From: Flavobacterium succinicans
GTDB lineage: Bacteria; Bacteroidota; Bacteroidia; Flavobacteriales; Flavobacteriaceae
Assembly: GCF_001662485.1 (NCBI RefSeq)
Contig: NZ_JMTM01000004.1
Span: 1 to 64,000, forward strand
Reading direction: 5' to 3'
DNA length: 64,000 bases
The translations under genes were made by a program, and so were the position numbers. The notes below the pieces were generated by a model. It worked only from the letters and a program-made list of their open reading frames with translations, did no database searches and was not told the origin of the DNA. Below, piece by piece: positions 52,031 to 60,298 of the stretch. The first letter of the stretch is position 1; each line of letters begins with the position of its first letter.

Positions 52031-52321
52031 ATGAAAAAAGACGAAATTATAAAAGCTTTAAAAGCCGATAAGCAATATCTGACGGAGAATTTTGGAGTAG
52101 CATCGATTGCTTTATTTGGTTCTTATGCTAAAGGTTTGGAAAATAAGGATAGTGATATTGATTTTATGGTAGAATTTTCTGAACCCTCTTATAGTTTATT
52201 GATGGGATTGTATACTTATTTGGAAGATAAATTGCAATCTAAAATTGAAATTATAAGAAAGGGGCCTCATTTGTCTGAACGATTCATAAATAGTATACAA
52301 AATGATTTGATTTATGTTTAA
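52031..52321 (+). CDS. MntA-type nucleotidyltransferase antitoxin
   Basis: 96 aa. FGVASIALFGSYAKGLENKDSDIDFMVEF carries GSxxxG and DxD, the minimal nucleotidyltransferase signature. In type VII toxin-antitoxin pairs MntA adds AMP to a tyrosine of HepT and blocks it. It overlaps the HepT gene by 8 bp. All catalytic residues (the two Asp of SDIDF) are kept. Confidence 0.9.
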   Translation: MKKDEIIKALKADKQYLTENFGVASIALFGSYAKGLENKDSDIDFMVEFSEPSYSLLMGLYTYLEDKLQSKIEIIRKGPHLSERFINSIQNDLIYV

Positions 52322-52685
52322 TGAAGTGTATCAGTATTCTTTAGAAACTATTTTAGAGCATATTAAAGTTTGTAATAAGAGATTTTCAGAAATAAAGGAG
52401 CCTTCAGATTTTATTGCGACCGAATATGGTCATATTTTGTTAGATGCCATAGTCACTAGGCTTCAAGCGGTGGGTGAAAATTTGAAGAATATATTCAGAA
52501 AACATACTATTTTAGAGGAAAAGTATCCCGAAATTGAATGGAATAAAATAATTAGATTCAGAGATTTTATTTCGCACCATTATGAAATGCTTGATTATGA
52601 AATTGTTTTTGAAATAGGTAAAAATCATTTACCAAAACTTCAAACAGTTATTGAAGAAGAATTAAAAAGATGTAGTAATGTATAA
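52314..52685 (+). CDS. HepT-type ribonuclease toxin
   Basis: 123 aa, a DUF86/HEPN protein. The R-x4-H-x-Y nuclease motif reads RDFISHHY near residue 85-92, with Tyr as the expected AMPylation target of MntA. ILLDAIVTRLQAVGENLKNI is the usual first core helix. It overlaps ung by 8 bp, so toxin, antitoxin and ung form one transcript. Confidence 0.9.
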   Translation: MFNEVYQYSLETILEHIKVCNKRFSEIKEPSDFIATEYGHILLDAIVTRLQAVGENLKNIFRKHTILEEKYPEIEWNKIIRFRDFISHHYEMLDYEIVFEIGKNHLPKLQTVIEEELKRCSNV

Positions 52686-53349
52686 AAAGCTTAATTCTTC
52701 TTGGCAAACCTTTTTATCTGAAGAACTAGAAAAAGACTATTTCTTGAATTTGATGCAAGCTGTCGATGAAGAATATCAAAATCATACTTGTTTTCCGCCA
52801 AAAGACTTGATTTTTTCAGCTTTTAATCATTGTGATTTAAATGAGGTAAAAGTGGTTATTATTGGTCAAGATCCTTATCATGGAGAAGGCGAGGCCAATG
52901 GTTTGAGCTTTTCGGTGAATGATGGAGTTAAAATTCCACCGTCTTTGCGCAATATTTATAGAGAATTAACAGATGATTTGGGGGCTATTTTTATGCCTAC
53001 TTCGGGAAATTTAGAAGCTTGGGCAAAGCAAGGCGTTTTGTTGTTGAATGCAACTTTGAGTGTGCGAAAAGACAGTCCCAATAGCCACAAACATTTAGCT
53101 TGGAGTCGATTTACGGACGCTGTAATAGAAAAATTAGCGTCTGAAAAACAGCAGCTCGTTTTTTTGCTTTGGGGAAGTTTTGCTCAGAAGAAAGGCAACA
53201 AAATTGATCGAAACCAACATTTAGTATTAGAATCGGGACATCCTTCGCCTATGAGTGCCAATCAGGGAAAATGGTTTGGGAACAAACATTTTTCACAAAC
53301 CAATATTTATTTAGCTTCTAAGGGGGTACAACCTATTGATTGGTTGTAA
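52678..53349 (+). CDS. ung: Uracil-DNA glycosylase
   Basis: 223 aa, family 1. Removes uracil from DNA. VVIIGQDPYHGEGEANGLSFSV is the water-activating region with Asp and the Tyr, VLLNATLSVRKDSPNSH follows, and GHPSPMSANQGKWFGN is the uracil-binding His motif. Overlaps hepT, an unusual neighbour for this housekeeping gene. Confidence 0.97.
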   Translation: MYKKLNSSWQTFLSEELEKDYFLNLMQAVDEEYQNHTCFPPKDLIFSAFNHCDLNEVKVVIIGQDPYHGEGEANGLSFSVNDGVKIPPSLRNIYRELTDDLGAIFMPTSGNLEAWAKQGVLLLNATLSVRKDSPNSHKHLAWSRFTDAVIEKLASEKQQLVFLLWGSFAQKKGNKIDRNQHLVLESGHPSPMSANQGKWFGNKHFSQTNIYLASKGVQPIDWL

Positions 53350-53724
53350 TTATTTTTTGATAATATCTCTTAAAACCGCTTTGTCGGAGTAATTAATTAC
53401 TTCTACACTGATTTCTTGATTTTTAGCTGTTTTTCCGTAAATGGTGTAAAGTTTTCCTTTTTCTACACTAATATTACTTTTGTCAAAATCTACATCGCCA
53501 AATTTTAAGGTGTTTTTAATATCTGCGGTGTCGACCCATTTTTCGTTTAGAATTTGAGAAGCTTTAGCTGAATAAACAAAAGGCTTATTTCTTAAATCAT
53601 TCAACACACGGGCGTTTGGAAAATAGTTACAGCGGGTATCTTTGCCAGAAAATATAGCGGCTACCACAAATAATCCCATCAATAAACCAATCAAATAATA
53701 AGCGAAACGATATGTAAACTTCAT
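53350..53724 (-). CDS. DUF4258 domain protein with membrane anchor
   Basis: 124 aa from the ATG at 53724. One N-terminal membrane segment (YLIGLLMGLFVVAAIF) is followed by CNYFPNARVLNDLRNKPFVYS and FGDVDFDKSNISVEKGKLYTI, in keeping with DUF4258. Function unknown. It converges with ung at its stop codon and follows the alanine dehydrogenase gene by 36 bp. Confidence 0.8.
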   Translation of the reverse strand: MKFTYRFAYYLIGLLMGLFVVAAIFSGKDTRCNYFPNARVLNDLRNKPFVYSAKASQILNEKWVDTADIKNTLKFGDVDFDKSNISVEKGKLYTIYGKTAKNQEISVEVINYSDKAVLRDIIKK

Positions 53725-53760
53725 GAAGTAATTTTTTTGCAAAGGTAATCGAAACTTAGC

Positions 53761-54954
53761 TTAAAAAACAAGTAAATTAATATCGCTGTCTTGAATGTCA
53801 AACCATTCTCCTATTGCTTTGTTGGTAAGTATCCCGTGGTAAAGATATACGCCATTTTTAAGTCCTTTGTTACAACGTATAGCACTTTCTAAACCACCAT
53901 CTTCGGCAATTTGGAGTAGGTAAGGCGTGATGATGTTGCTGATAGAAAGAGAAGCAGTTTTAGAATAACGAGAGGGTATATTAGGAACGCAATAATGCAA
54001 AACATTACTTTTGATAAAGGTGGGTTTCTCGTGAGTAGTTACCTCGGAGGTTTCGAAACAGCCTCCTGTATCAATGCTTACATCGACGATTACGGCTCCT
54101 TTTTTCATGTTTTCTACCATGGTTTCGGTTACTACAATTGGGCATCGTTCTTTGCCTCTCATAGCTCCAATGGCTACGTCACATCTTCTTAAGGCTTTTA
54201 ATAAAGCTTTGGGTTGAATGGTAGATGTGAAGATGCGTTGGTTCAAATGATTTTGTAAGCGTCTTAATTTGGTAATCGAATTATCAAAAACCTTTACATT
54301 AGCACCAAGTCCAATGGCTGTTTTAGCAGCAAATTCACCAACGGTTCCTGCGCCTAGAATAACCACTTCAGTCGGAGGAACTCCTGTAATATTGCCAAAT
54401 AATAAGCCTTTACCAAACTCGGTGGTAATCATTAATTCGGCAGCAACTAAAATGGAAGCGGTTCCTGCAATTTCGCTCAAAGACTTAACCGCAGGATAAG
54501 AACCATCTTCGTCTTTAATATATTCAAAAGCTAAAGCCGTGATTTTTTTTCTTGCTAAAGCTTCAAAATATGCTTTTTGTCTGGTTTTTAATTGAATGGC
54601 AGAAAGGACGATTGCTTTGTTGTTGAGCATTTCTATTTCTGCTAGAGTAGGCGGTTCTACTTTTAAAATCATGGGACAACTAAAGACTTTTGCGGTATCT
54701 TTAGTTACTTCGGCACCCGCATCGCTATATTCTTTGTCAGTGTAGCTTGAACTTTCGCCTGCGCCTGATTCAATCATTACGCGATGTCCTTGAATTGTGA
54801 GCGAATTAACGGCATCTGGAGTTAAGCAAATTCGTTTTTCTTGAAAACTTGTTTCTTTGGGAATCCCAATGAAAAGTTCACTTTTATGTCTGGCAACTTC
54901 CAATTTTTCTTCTTGGGGCATTAATTGTTGTTTGGTAAATGGGCTAATCGACAT
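53761..54954 (-). CDS. ald: Alanine dehydrogenase
   Basis: 397 aa. IGIPKETSFQEKRICLTPDAV begins the AlaDh/PNT N-terminal domain; the NAD site is VVILGAGTVGEFAAKTAIGL with the Asp of KVFDNS, and IVDVSIDTGGCFETSEVTTH and HYCVPNIPSRYSKTAS are typical. Converts L-alanine and pyruvate. The N-terminal ~25 residues (MSISPFTKQQLMPQEEKLEV) are an extension found in Bacteroidetes forms. Single gene. Confidence 0.92.
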   Translation of the reverse strand: MSISPFTKQQLMPQEEKLEVARHKSELFIGIPKETSFQEKRICLTPDAVNSLTIQGHRVMIESGAGESSSYTDKEYSDAGAEVTKDTAKVFSCPMILKVEPPTLAEIEMLNNKAIVLSAIQLKTRQKAYFEALARKKITALAFEYIKDEDGSYPAVKSLSEIAGTASILVAAELMITTEFGKGLLFGNITGVPPTEVVILGAGTVGEFAAKTAIGLGANVKVFDNSITKLRRLQNHLNQRIFTSTIQPKALLKALRRCDVAIGAMRGKERCPIVVTETMVENMKKGAVIVDVSIDTGGCFETSEVTTHEKPTFIKSNVLHYCVPNIPSRYSKTASLSISNIITPYLLQIAEDGGLESAIRCNKGLKNGVYLYHGILTNKAIGEWFDIQDSDINLLVF

Positions 54955-55033
54955 AATTGTTTAAAAATTTAAGCGTACAATTTACAAAAAGTATTTGTTT
55001 TTTTGGATGTAGAAGGAAGGAACTCTTATTGGT

Positions 55034-55510
55034 TTAAGGTAAAAGCAATTCCATCTTGATATCGGCTCTTTCATACACCCCAGATTCTAAAGGGATTTCT
55101 TTAAAACCAAAAGATTCATACAAGTGTAGAGCTGGTTTTAATTGTCGGTTGGAATATAAAATAAACTTCTGAATTTCGTTTTTTTTGGCTTCTTGAATAC
55201 AAAATTCAAGTAACTTTTTGCCTATTCCTAATCCTTGTGCACTTTCAGTGACGGCCATTTTTGATAGTTCGAAAGTAGTAGCATTCATTTTTATCAAGGA
55301 AACGGTTCCCATTATTTCGTTATCATAAAGGGCATAATATATTTTTCCTCCTTTATTGATGATTTCCTCAACAGGGTTGCTTAATACCAATTCGTCTTTG
55401 GGTTCGACCTTGAAGTATTTATGTAACCACTCTAAATTTAATGTTTTAATAGCTTCTTTATGTTCAATAGAGAAAGGAATGATTTCAACTGTGGCATTTG
55501 GATTTTTCAT
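55034..55510 (-). CDS. GNAT-family N-acetyltransferase
   Basis: 158 aa. The acetyl-CoA motif A is ESAQGLGIGKKLLEFCIQEA and motif B YSNRQLKPALHLYESFGF; IYYALYDNEIMGTVSLIKM precedes them. Substrate not predictable. Stands on the minus strand, about 80 bp before ald, and may be read with it. Confidence 0.9.
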   Translation of the reverse strand: MKNPNATVEIIPFSIEHKEAIKTLNLEWLHKYFKVEPKDELVLSNPVEEIINKGGKIYYALYDNEIMGTVSLIKMNATTFELSKMAVTESAQGLGIGKKLLEFCIQEAKKNEIQKFILYSNRQLKPALHLYESFGFKEIPLESGVYERADIKMELLLP

Positions 55511-55621
55511 ATATGTAAAAGTTATTTGTTAGCAGCCATATATGGTATCGCCTTTTATTTATCAGTGTTTGTTTGCAACAAACCTGTTGTTAATGGCGAA
55601 TTTCATAGCAAGAAATAGTTG

Positions 55622-56029
55622 TTATGTTAAAACTAGCGACCTATTGCCATCAGGTAATACTTCTATGGTAATGATCGAATGTTGTTCTGGAATAAGAGTC
55701 GTAATTTTTTCAGCCCATTCTATAAAACACCAATGTCCCGAATATAAGTATTCATCAATTCCCATATCCAAAGCTTCGATTTCTGTTTTTAATCGATAAC
55801 AATCAAAATGATAAATATATTGATTGTTGTTAGTATAGTATTCGTTTACCAAAGAGAAAGTGGGACTGCTAGTAGGTTCGTTAACTCCTAAATGCTTGCA
55901 TAATTTTTTTATCAAGGTCGTTTTTCCAGCACCCATTGCTCCATTGAATAAGAGTACTTTATTGGGATTTTGTTCTAATATTTGTTTGGCAACTTGATCT
56001 AACTGTTCTATTGAAAATGTTATTGTCAT
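55622..56029 (-). CDS. tsaE: tRNA threonylcarbamoyladenosine ATPase
   Basis: 135 aa. Walker A GAMGAGKTTLIKKLC, SPTFSLVNEYY, and YHFDCYRLKTE with EYLYSGHWCFIEWAEK, the order expected for TsaE, which drives release of t6A synthesis by TsaD (35.4 kb). It follows porX at 84 bp, a common pairing in this group. Confidence 0.95.
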   Translation of the reverse strand: MTITFSIEQLDQVAKQILEQNPNKVLLFNGAMGAGKTTLIKKLCKHLGVNEPTSSPTFSLVNEYYTNNNQYIYHFDCYRLKTEIEALDMGIDEYLYSGHWCFIEWAEKITTLIPEQHSIITIEVLPDGNRSLVLT

Positions 56030-56113
56030 TCTTATAATGGTTTATCGGCTATTATTTTAACAATCTTGAGTTTTTTTGAGTTCAAAGATTTATTTCAAAC
56101 AAGTAAAAACGAA

Positions 56114-57667
56114 TTACTTTGGATTGAAAACCAAAAACGGAATAATCATTTCTTCCAACGAAATTCCGCCATGTTGATAGGTGTTCTTGTAATAACTTAC
56201 ATAATGGTTATAATTATTAACATAGGCCAGAAACAAATCATTTTTTGCAAAAATATACGAACTAGTCATATTTATGGCAGGGAGTCCAATTTCTTTTGGG
56301 TCTTTTACAGCATACACATCCTTTTGCTCATAAGTCAAACTTCTACCCGTTTTGTATCTTAAATTCAAACTCGTGTTTTTATCGCCTACTACTTTGGAAG
56401 GGTTTTTGACATTAATAGTACCATGGTCAGTCGTCAAAATCAATTTGAAACCTAATTTTTGGGCTTGTTGAATGATTTCGAGCAAAGGAGAATTTTTGAA
56501 CCAACTTAAGGTCAAAGAGCGATAGGCCTTATCATCTGCGGCCAATTCTTTGACCACATCCATTTCGGTTTTGGCATGAGAAAGCATATCTACGAAGTTG
56601 TAGACAATAGTAACTAAGTCGTTATTTTTTAAGGCTTTAAAATTTTCAACTAATTTTTTCCCTCCAGCTAAATTGGTGATTTTGAAATAATCTTCTTTAA
56701 TCGTTATGCCTAATCGTTTCAATTGAGCCGTTAAAAATTCGGCTTCATAGAGATTTTTGCCGCCTTCTTCGGGATCATTTTTCCAGTATTGTGGAAATTT
56801 TTTCTCCATGTCTAGTGGAGTTAACCCTGAAAAAATAGCATTTCGGGCATATTGCGTGGCTGTGGGAAGAATCGAGTAATAAGGGACTTCTTTTTCGAGC
56901 TTGTAATAGTTGGCGACTACATTTTCAAAAGCTTTCCATTGGTCGTATCTTAAATTATCAATCACAACAAAAAGTACAGGTTTGTCTTTCTTAAGGATTT
57001 CTGGGACAACTAATTCTTTGAATAAGGTATGCGATTGAATGGGTTTATTGCTTTTAGGAGCAAACCAATCTTCGTAATTGCGTTCTATGAATTTACCAAA
57101 CTGAGAATTCGCTTCTACTTTTTGTGATTCAAGAATTTCGATCATGCTTTGGTCATCGATATTTTCTAATTCTAATTCCCAAAACAGTAATTTTTTATAG
57201 AGTTCAATCCAATCTTCATAAGTGTTGACCATTGCCATCTCTAAGGTAATTTTTCTGAATTCCTTTTGATAATCCAAGGTTGTTTTTTGAGAAATTAATC
57301 GAGAATGATCTAAGTTCTTTTTTAGACTTAGAAGGATTTGATTGGGATTGACGGGTTTGATCAAATAATCGGCTATTTTTGAACCAATAGCTTCTTCCAT
57401 GATGTATTCCTCCTCACTTTTGGTAATCATAATCATGGGGATGGCCGATTTTTTTTCTTTCATTTCCGAAAGGGTTTCTAATCCGCTCATTCCTGGCATG
57501 TTTTCGTCCAAAAATACGATATCAAAATTATTTTCTTCAAAAATAGCGATTGCGTCAAGTCCATTGTTACAAGTGGTTATGCTATAATTTTTCTTTTCTA
57601 AGAAAAGAATATGTGGTTTGAGCAAGTCGATTTCATCATCTACCCAAAGTATTTTTATTGTATCCAT
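56114..57667 (-). CDS. porX: PorX: response regulator with PglZ domain
   Basis: 517 aa. A REC domain (residues 1-~120: LWVDDEIDLLKP, VFLDENMPGMSG with the phospho-acceptor Asp, MITKSEEEY, LIKPVNPNQ) is followed by a helical linker and a PglZ phosphatase-like domain (FVVIDNLRYDQW, LILTTDHGTINVKNP). This build is PorX, which with PorY and the sigma factor SigP controls type IX secretion in Bacteroidetes. No other por gene lies in the window. Adjacent tsaE is typical. Confidence 0.95.
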   Translation of the reverse strand: MDTIKILWVDDEIDLLKPHILFLEKKNYSITTCNNGLDAIAIFEENNFDIVFLDENMPGMSGLETLSEMKEKKSAIPMIMITKSEEEYIMEEAIGSKIADYLIKPVNPNQILLSLKKNLDHSRLISQKTTLDYQKEFRKITLEMAMVNTYEDWIELYKKLLFWELELENIDDQSMIEILESQKVEANSQFGKFIERNYEDWFAPKSNKPIQSHTLFKELVVPEILKKDKPVLFVVIDNLRYDQWKAFENVVANYYKLEKEVPYYSILPTATQYARNAIFSGLTPLDMEKKFPQYWKNDPEEGGKNLYEAEFLTAQLKRLGITIKEDYFKITNLAGGKKLVENFKALKNNDLVTIVYNFVDMLSHAKTEMDVVKELAADDKAYRSLTLSWFKNSPLLEIIQQAQKLGFKLILTTDHGTINVKNPSKVVGDKNTSLNLRYKTGRSLTYEQKDVYAVKDPKEIGLPAINMTSSYIFAKNDLFLAYVNNYNHYVSYYKNTYQHGGISLEEMIIPFLVFNPK

Positions 57668-57865
57668 TATTTGGTGGTAAAATATTCAAAATTAGTAAAA
57701 CTTTTAGCCAAATTAATTAAATATATCAGGCTTTGGAGTGGTATTGTGATTTTTTTAGCTATTTATATGACTTTTATGTATCGAAACAGCAACTTTTGTA
57801 TTGGTTTACAGCGTGCTCGGAACGATTTACTTTCTCGAAATAAAGGGTGTAACATCTAAATTACT

Positions 57866-57873
57866 TATATTTG
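57866..57873 (+). promoter_or_regulatory. -7 box candidate for the HD hydrolase gene
   Basis: TATATTTG matches TAnnTTTG, 23 bp before the GTG start. No clear TTG at the proper distance, so the call rests on one box only. Confidence 0.35.
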
Positions 57874-57896
57874 TCGTCCTAAAAAAATAACAAGAG

Positions 57897-59126
57897 GTGA
57901 GTCAAATCAACAAACTTAAAATATTCAATGATCCCATTTATGGTTTTATTACCGTCCCCAATGCGCTCATTTACGATTTAATTCAACATCCATATTTTCA
58001 ACGCCTCCGTCGGATTTCTCAAATGGGTTTGTCTTATTTGGTGTATCCTGGCGCTAATCATACGCGTTTTCATCACGCTTTAGGATGTATGCATATTATG
58101 CAAAAAGCTGTTGAATCGCTTCGTTTTAAAGGTGTTTCAATCTCGGTTGAGGAGGAAAATGCATTGTATATTGCCATTTTGTTGCACGATATTGGTCATG
58201 GCCCTTTTTCTCATGCCATGGAAAGTAGTATTGTAGAAGATGTGCACCATGAAGCAATTTCTTTGTTGTTTATGCAACAATTAAATAAGGAATTTGAGGG
58301 TAAATTAAGTTTAGCAATTCAAGTTTTTAAAGGGGAATACCATCGAAAGTTTATGTTGCAATTGATTTCGAGTCAGTTGGATATGGATCGAATGGATTAT
58401 TTAAAAAGAGATAGTTTTTACTCGGGCGTGTCTGAGGGAAATGTCAATTCTGAGCGAATTATCCAAATGATGAATGTGGTGGATGATGTTTTGGTAATCG
58501 AAGAAAAAGGAATTTATTCGGTAGAAAAATTTTTAATGTCTCGTCGCTTAATGTATTGGCAAGTGTATCTTCATAAAACGAGCTTGGTTGCCGAATCTAT
58601 TTTGACCAAAATACTAAAACGAGCTAAAGAACTTACATTGAAAGGTGAGGAGTTGAAAGCCAGTTCGCCTTTGTCCTTTTTTATGCATCACAAGGTAACA
58701 ATGGAGACTTTTGATGCAGAGACCTTGAATTTGTTTTCCAAATTAGACGATTTTGATATTATTAGTGCCTTAAAATCTTGGCAAGATCATCCGGATTTTG
58801 TTCTCTCTTCCTTGAGTAAAATGATTATTAATCGTGATTTGTTGAAAATAAAACTTAGTAGCGAAAAAATTTCTTCGGAAGATTTATTGCCATTAAAGGA
58901 AAGAGTTGTTTCAGAATATGGGATTTCTTTAACAGAAGCGAATTATTTTATTTTTAGAGGAAAAATTAAAAATCAGGCCTATAGTAAAGCAGCAGAACCT
59001 ATTAGGATTTTGAAAAAAGATAAAACCATAGAGGATATTGTTGACGCCTCAGACCAATTGAATTTTAAGTCAGTATCTAAGTTTGTAACGAAGTATTACA
59101 TCTGTTTCCCAAAACAACTGTTGTAA
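57897..59126 (+). CDS. HD-domain phosphohydrolase (dNTPase-like)
   Basis: 409 aa with a GTG start (GTGAGTCAAATC) after AAGAG. HD residues: RFHHALGCMHIM, then LLHDIGHGPFSHAMES with the metal-binding HD pair, and SSQLDMDRMDYLKRDSFYSG for later ligands, as in the SAMHD1/YwfO-type family. It may hydrolyse dNTPs; substrate not known. Upstream of the lpxD operon on the same strand but 131 bp away. Confidence 0.9.
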   Translation: MSQINKLKIFNDPIYGFITVPNALIYDLIQHPYFQRLRRISQMGLSYLVYPGANHTRFHHALGCMHIMQKAVESLRFKGVSISVEEENALYIAILLHDIGHGPFSHAMESSIVEDVHHEAISLLFMQQLNKEFEGKLSLAIQVFKGEYHRKFMLQLISSQLDMDRMDYLKRDSFYSGVSEGNVNSERIIQMMNVVDDVLVIEEKGIYSVEKFLMSRRLMYWQVYLHKTSLVAESILTKILKRAKELTLKGEELKASSPLSFFMHHKVTMETFDAETLNLFSKLDDFDIISALKSWQDHPDFVLSSLSKMIINRDLLKIKLSSEKISSEDLLPLKERVVSEYGISLTEANYFIFRGKIKNQAYSKAAEPIRILKKDKTIEDIVDASDQLNFKSVSKFVTKYYICFPKQLL

Positions 59127-59153
59127 TTTATAACAATTAAAACCTATTTTTTA

Positions 59154-59161
59154 TATTTTTG
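59154..59161 (+). promoter_or_regulatory. -7 box candidate for the lpxD operon
   Basis: TATTTTTG fits TAnnTTTG. The nearest upstream TTG is at 59121-59123, about 30 bp off, longer than usual. The predicted start of transcription falls near the ATG of the small frame at 59167. Confidence 0.35.
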
Positions 59162-59166
59162 TCGCG

Positions 59167-59256
59167 ATGAAACGAACGAGTAAGTTATTTTTTAAAATAA
59201 ACAATACATCCTCTAGTGAGTTACATCTTATTCCAATGAATAATACAATCCAATAA
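59167..59256 (+). CDS. Possible 29-residue leader ORF before lpxD
   Basis: ATG AAA CGA ACG starts a 29-codon frame that stops at 59254-59256, one base before the lpxD ATG (TAAGATG). Such tight spacing fits translational coupling or a leader peptide, but there is no ribosome binding site and the protein (MKRTSKLFFKINNTSSSEL...) has no known match. Could be chance. Confidence 0.25.
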   Translation: MKRTSKLFFKINNTSSSELHLIPMNNTIQ

Positions 59257-59257
59257 G

Positions 59258-60298
59258 ATGAAATTTACAGCAGAACAAATAGCAGGTATTTTAGAAGGTG
59301 AAGTAGTGGGGAATCCAAGTGCTTCAGTATCTAGATTATCAAAAATTGAAGAAGGTACAGAAGGGTCCTTGACTTTTCTGTCCAATCCGAAGTATTTGAA
59401 TTATATATATTCTACTCAGGCCTCTATCACTATTGTTAATGATACTTTTGAGCCTGAATCTCCAATAACAACCACCTTGATTAAAGTAAAAGATGCTTAT
59501 GCTTCTTTTACTAAGCTTTTAGAATTTTACAATGAAGTCAAAAGAAATAAATCTGGAATAGAACAACCTTCTGTTATTTCTGATGCTGTAAAATATGGAG
59601 CTAATTTGTATTTAGGAAGTTTTAGTTACATTGGTCAAAATGTAGTTATAGGTGATAACGTCAAAATTTACCCCAATTGTTTTATCGGTGATAATGTTGT
59701 CATTGGTAATAATGTTACTATTTTTGCCGGCGTTAATATTTACTCAGAGACTGTGATTGGAAATGATTGCGTTATACATTCTGGAGTGGTTTTAGGCTCT
59801 GATGGATTTGGGTTTGTGCCAAAGCCAGATGGAACTTTTGATAAAATCCCACAAATAGGTAATGTAGTTTTAGAAGACGGAGTAGATGTTGGCGCAAATA
59901 CCACTATCGATAGAGCTACATTAGGCTCAACAATAATCAGACGTGGTGTGAAATTAGACAATCAAATTCAGATTGCCCACAATGTAGAGATTGGAGAAAA
60001 CACAGTAATAGCAGCTCAAACAGGAATAGCAGGCTCATCGAAAGTTGGTAAGAATGCTATGCTAGGTGGTCAAGTGGGTATCGTTGGACATTTAACCATT
60101 GGTGACAATGTTCGCATTCAAGCACAGTCTGGGGTGACCAGAAATATCAAAGATGACGAAACCATTCAAGGTACACCAGCATTTACTTATAACGATTTTA
60201 ACAAATCATATATTTATTTTAAAAAGTTGCCACAATTGGTAGCCGAACTAGAAGAGTTAAAGAAAATAATAAATCAAAAACATGGAAATAATGGTTAA
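59258..60298 (+). CDS. lpxD: UDP-3-O-acylglucosamine N-acyltransferase
   Basis: 346 aa. N-terminal uridine-binding domain (EGSLTFLSNPKYLNYIYST), then a left-handed beta-helix of hexads (VVIGDNVKIYPNCFIGDNVV) and a C-terminal helix. The catalytic His is in NQIQIAHNVEIGENT. Adds the second 3-hydroxyacyl chain in lipid A synthesis. First clear gene of the operon lpxD-lpxC/fabZ-lpxA-efp; overlaps the next by 8 bp. Confidence 0.95.
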   Translation: MKFTAEQIAGILEGEVVGNPSASVSRLSKIEEGTEGSLTFLSNPKYLNYIYSTQASITIVNDTFEPESPITTTLIKVKDAYASFTKLLEFYNEVKRNKSGIEQPSVISDAVKYGANLYLGSFSYIGQNVVIGDNVKIYPNCFIGDNVVIGNNVTIFAGVNIYSETVIGNDCVIHSGVVLGSDGFGFVPKPDGTFDKIPQIGNVVLEDGVDVGANTTIDRATLGSTIIRRGVKLDNQIQIAHNVEIGENTVIAAQTGIAGSSKVGKNAMLGGQVGIVGHLTIGDNVRIQAQSGVTRNIKDDETIQGTPAFTYNDFNKSYIYFKKLPQLVAELEELKKIINQKHGNNG

